Assembly: GCA_025361285.1 (NCBI GenBank)
Contig: JANYAP010000016.1
Location: 1-41,947, forward strand
Source of the DNA: Bacteroidales bacterium
Lineage (GTDB): Bacteria; Bacteroidota; Bacteroidia; Bacteroidales; JAAUTT01
Length of the DNA stretch: 41,947 nucleotides
Direction: 5' to 3'
Part shown: piece after piece, positions 40,269 through 41,947 of the stretch
How positions within the stretch are numbered: position 1 is the stretch's first letter
Layout of the letters: each line of letters starts with the position of its first letter
The notes under the pieces: generated by a model
What the model saw: only the letters and a program-made list of their open reading frames with translations
What the model was told of the DNA's origin: nothing
Database searches by the model: none
Position numbers and translations under genes: made by a program

Positions 40269-41246
40269 ATGTTTTCAATTAGAAAAGCAAACACGACTGA
40301 TATTGAATTACTTACTAATTTAGCGCGCGAAATTTGGACAGAATACTATACCGAAATTATTTCGATGGAACAAATTGAATACATGCTTAATATGATGTAT
40401 TCGCATAAAACAATTGAAAACGAAATTTTGGCAGGTGTTTATTGGAATATACTTGAGGAAAACAATAAACCTGTTGGTTTTGTGGTATTTACCAACGAGA
40501 GCAATAAAACCCTTAAACTAAACAAATTGTATGTTCAGGTAACGCATCACGGCAAGGGATTTGGACAAAAAGCTATTAACTACGTAGTTAACTTTGCCGA
40601 ACAGAACGAATTTACGAGTGTTTATCTGGTAGTGAATAAGAAAAATTTACGAGCCATAAAAACCTACGAAAGGTACGGTTTTGTTTGTACCGAACAGGTT
40701 ATAAAGGACATAGGAAAAGGCTACGTAATGGACGATTTTGTATATACGTATGCAATTGTTAGCGAGCATATTAAAAACAACACTGTTCAGACAAATTTAA
40801 CGTTTAAGAGAAAAAATATGGCAGAAATAAAGACGAAACAAAATAACACAGACGTTCACGAATTTATAAAAACGTTTGCCGACACAGAGCAAAAACAAAA
40901 GGACAGTTTTGAGCTGCTCAAACTTATGCAGGACTTCACAGGCTATGAACCTAAAATGTGGGGGACTTCTATTATCGGTTTTGGTCAGTATCATTACAAA
41001 TCAGATAGAAGCACACAAGAAGGCGATTGGCCGCTGGTCGGATTTTCGCCACGCAAAGCTGCAATATCGCTTTACGTTTACACAGGGAGCAAGGAACACG
41101 AACATTTACTTAATGACTTAGGCAAATTCAAAATGGGCAAAGCCTGTATCTATGTCAAAAAACTTTCCGACATTAATCAGGAATCATTGAAAAAACTAAT
41201 GAAAGCAACTATTAACTTCTTACAATCAAAATATGAAACACCTTAA
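40269..41246 (+). CDS. GNAT N-acetyltransferase fused to a DUF1801 domain
   Basis: GNAT motif VTHHGKGFGQKAINY; from Met at about 40818, DUF1801-like MAEIKTKQNNTDVHEFIKTF...VGFSPRKAAISLYVY. Confidence 0.82.
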   Translation: MFSIRKANTTDIELLTNLAREIWTEYYTEIISMEQIEYMLNMMYSHKTIENEILAGVYWNILEENNKPVGFVVFTNESNKTLKLNKLYVQVTHHGKGFGQKAINYVVNFAEQNEFTSVYLVVNKKNLRAIKTYERYGFVCTEQVIKDIGKGYVMDDFVYTYAIVSEHIKNNTVQTNLTFKRKNMAEIKTKQNNTDVHEFIKTFADTEQKQKDSFELLKLMQDFTGYEPKMWGTSIIGFGQYHYKSDRSTQEGDWPLVGFSPRKAAISLYVYTGSKEHEHLLNDLGKFKMGKACIYVKKLSDINQESLKKLMKATINFLQSKYETP

Positions 41247-41373
41247 AATAGATATAGGAACTTTGATTATGGGAATTGTAACGACCGTAATAGCAATGAT
41301 TTTTACACAGACAAAGAAAAATAATAAAAACCGAACGTACACTAATCATTTGGCACTTAGTAATTGTAAATAA
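41233..41373 (+). CDS. Possible 46-aa single-TM small protein (MKHLKIDIGTLIMGIVTTVIAMIFTQTKKNNKN...)
   Basis: Manual translation; ATG overlaps the end of the preceding CDS. Confidence 0.4.
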   Translation: MKHLKIDIGTLIMGIVTTVIAMIFTQTKKNNKNRTYTNHLALSNCK

Positions 41374-41393
41374 GCAATTTGTAACCTGTATTT

Positions 41394-41756
41394 ATGCTAT
41401 ATAACACTAAATCAGTAAACTATCTGTCACTTATTCCCGTTCGGGCTGTAGAGGAATTTACTGAAACCGAAGAGCGAATAACGCTGCTAATACCTAAATT
41501 TAAACATCGCATTTTTCAGAAGCTTTTTATACCGAGGCATAAATCGCCGCATTTTCGCATTCATTTAGATAGTATTGGAAGCCAAGTATGGAGGCAAATA
41601 GATGGATTACAGAGCGTTGAAATGATTTGCTCGAAACTTCACGAAGGTTTAGCCGATGAAATGTTATCGATTAACCAGCTTGAAGAACGTGTAACTACGT
41701 TTCTTACCGAATTGTATAAGAGTAGATTTGTAACTTTTAAGGGAAAGATTTTATAG
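41394..41756 (+). CDS. PqqD-family small protein
   Basis: [32 protein letters not shown]...[15 protein letters not shown]. Confidence 0.78.
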   Translation: MLYNTKSVNYLSLIPVRAVEEFTETEERITLLIPKFKHRIFQKLFIPRHKSPHFRIHLDSIGSQVWRQIDGLQSVEMICSKLHEGLADEMLSINQLEERVTTFLTELYKSRFVTFKGKIL

Positions 41757-41947
41757 GTTGAAGAGGTTATAAAGGTTATAAAAGGTTGTAGAGGTTGTAG
41801 AGGTTGTAGAGGTTGTAAAGGTTGTAAAGGTTGTAAAGGTTGTAAAGGTTGTAAAGGTTGTAAAGGTTGTAAAGGTTGTATAGGTTGTAAAGGTTGTAAA
41901 GGTTGTAAAGGTTGTAAAGGTTGTAAAGGTTGTAAAGGTTGTAGAGG
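41757..41947 (+). repeat. GGTTGTAAA 9-bp tandem array, runs off the window end
   Basis: About 20 near-perfect units starting at the PqqD-like stop codon. Confidence 0.95.

Overview
A 41.9-kb Bacteroidetes-like chromosomal segment. This assignment rests on protein style, TAnnTTTG-type -7 boxes and low GC, and I did not test it by search. The housekeeping genes are intact: metH-metF, thioesterase, PatB-like aminotransferase, rsmA, ruvX, def, acyl-CoA ligase, aconitase, MATE transporter, SurA/PpiD-type PPIase, CNNM/CorC-like protein and metY. There are also several sensory proteins: a HAMP-GAF protein, two hybrid histidine kinases, and a MEDS protein paired with one of the kinases. The accessory signal lies in two places. 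(1) At 13.2-13.7 kb an AAA+ ATPase/DUF4143 gene carries one in-frame amber codon. Directly upstream are exactly five 32-bp palindromic repeats that overlap its predicted -33 promoter element. (2) At 25-29 kb, two long attC-like palindromes, all genes on the minus strand, delimit a DUF433/DUF5615 toxin-antitoxin remnant and a Sau3AI-like type II restriction-modification module. Nearly every effector gene there has a nonsense codon or frameshift, so it looks like a decaying defence-cassette array without a visible integrase. Intergenic DNA is also unusually rich in repeats. These include heptad-period arrays at six or more loci, two GGTTGTAAA 9-bp arrays (one switching orientation at a palindrome), MITE-like elements sharing a TAATTAGTGTnCATCCGTAA end, REP-like hairpins and a dispersed 51-bp repeat. 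No tRNA, rRNA, CRISPR array or transposase gene was recognised.
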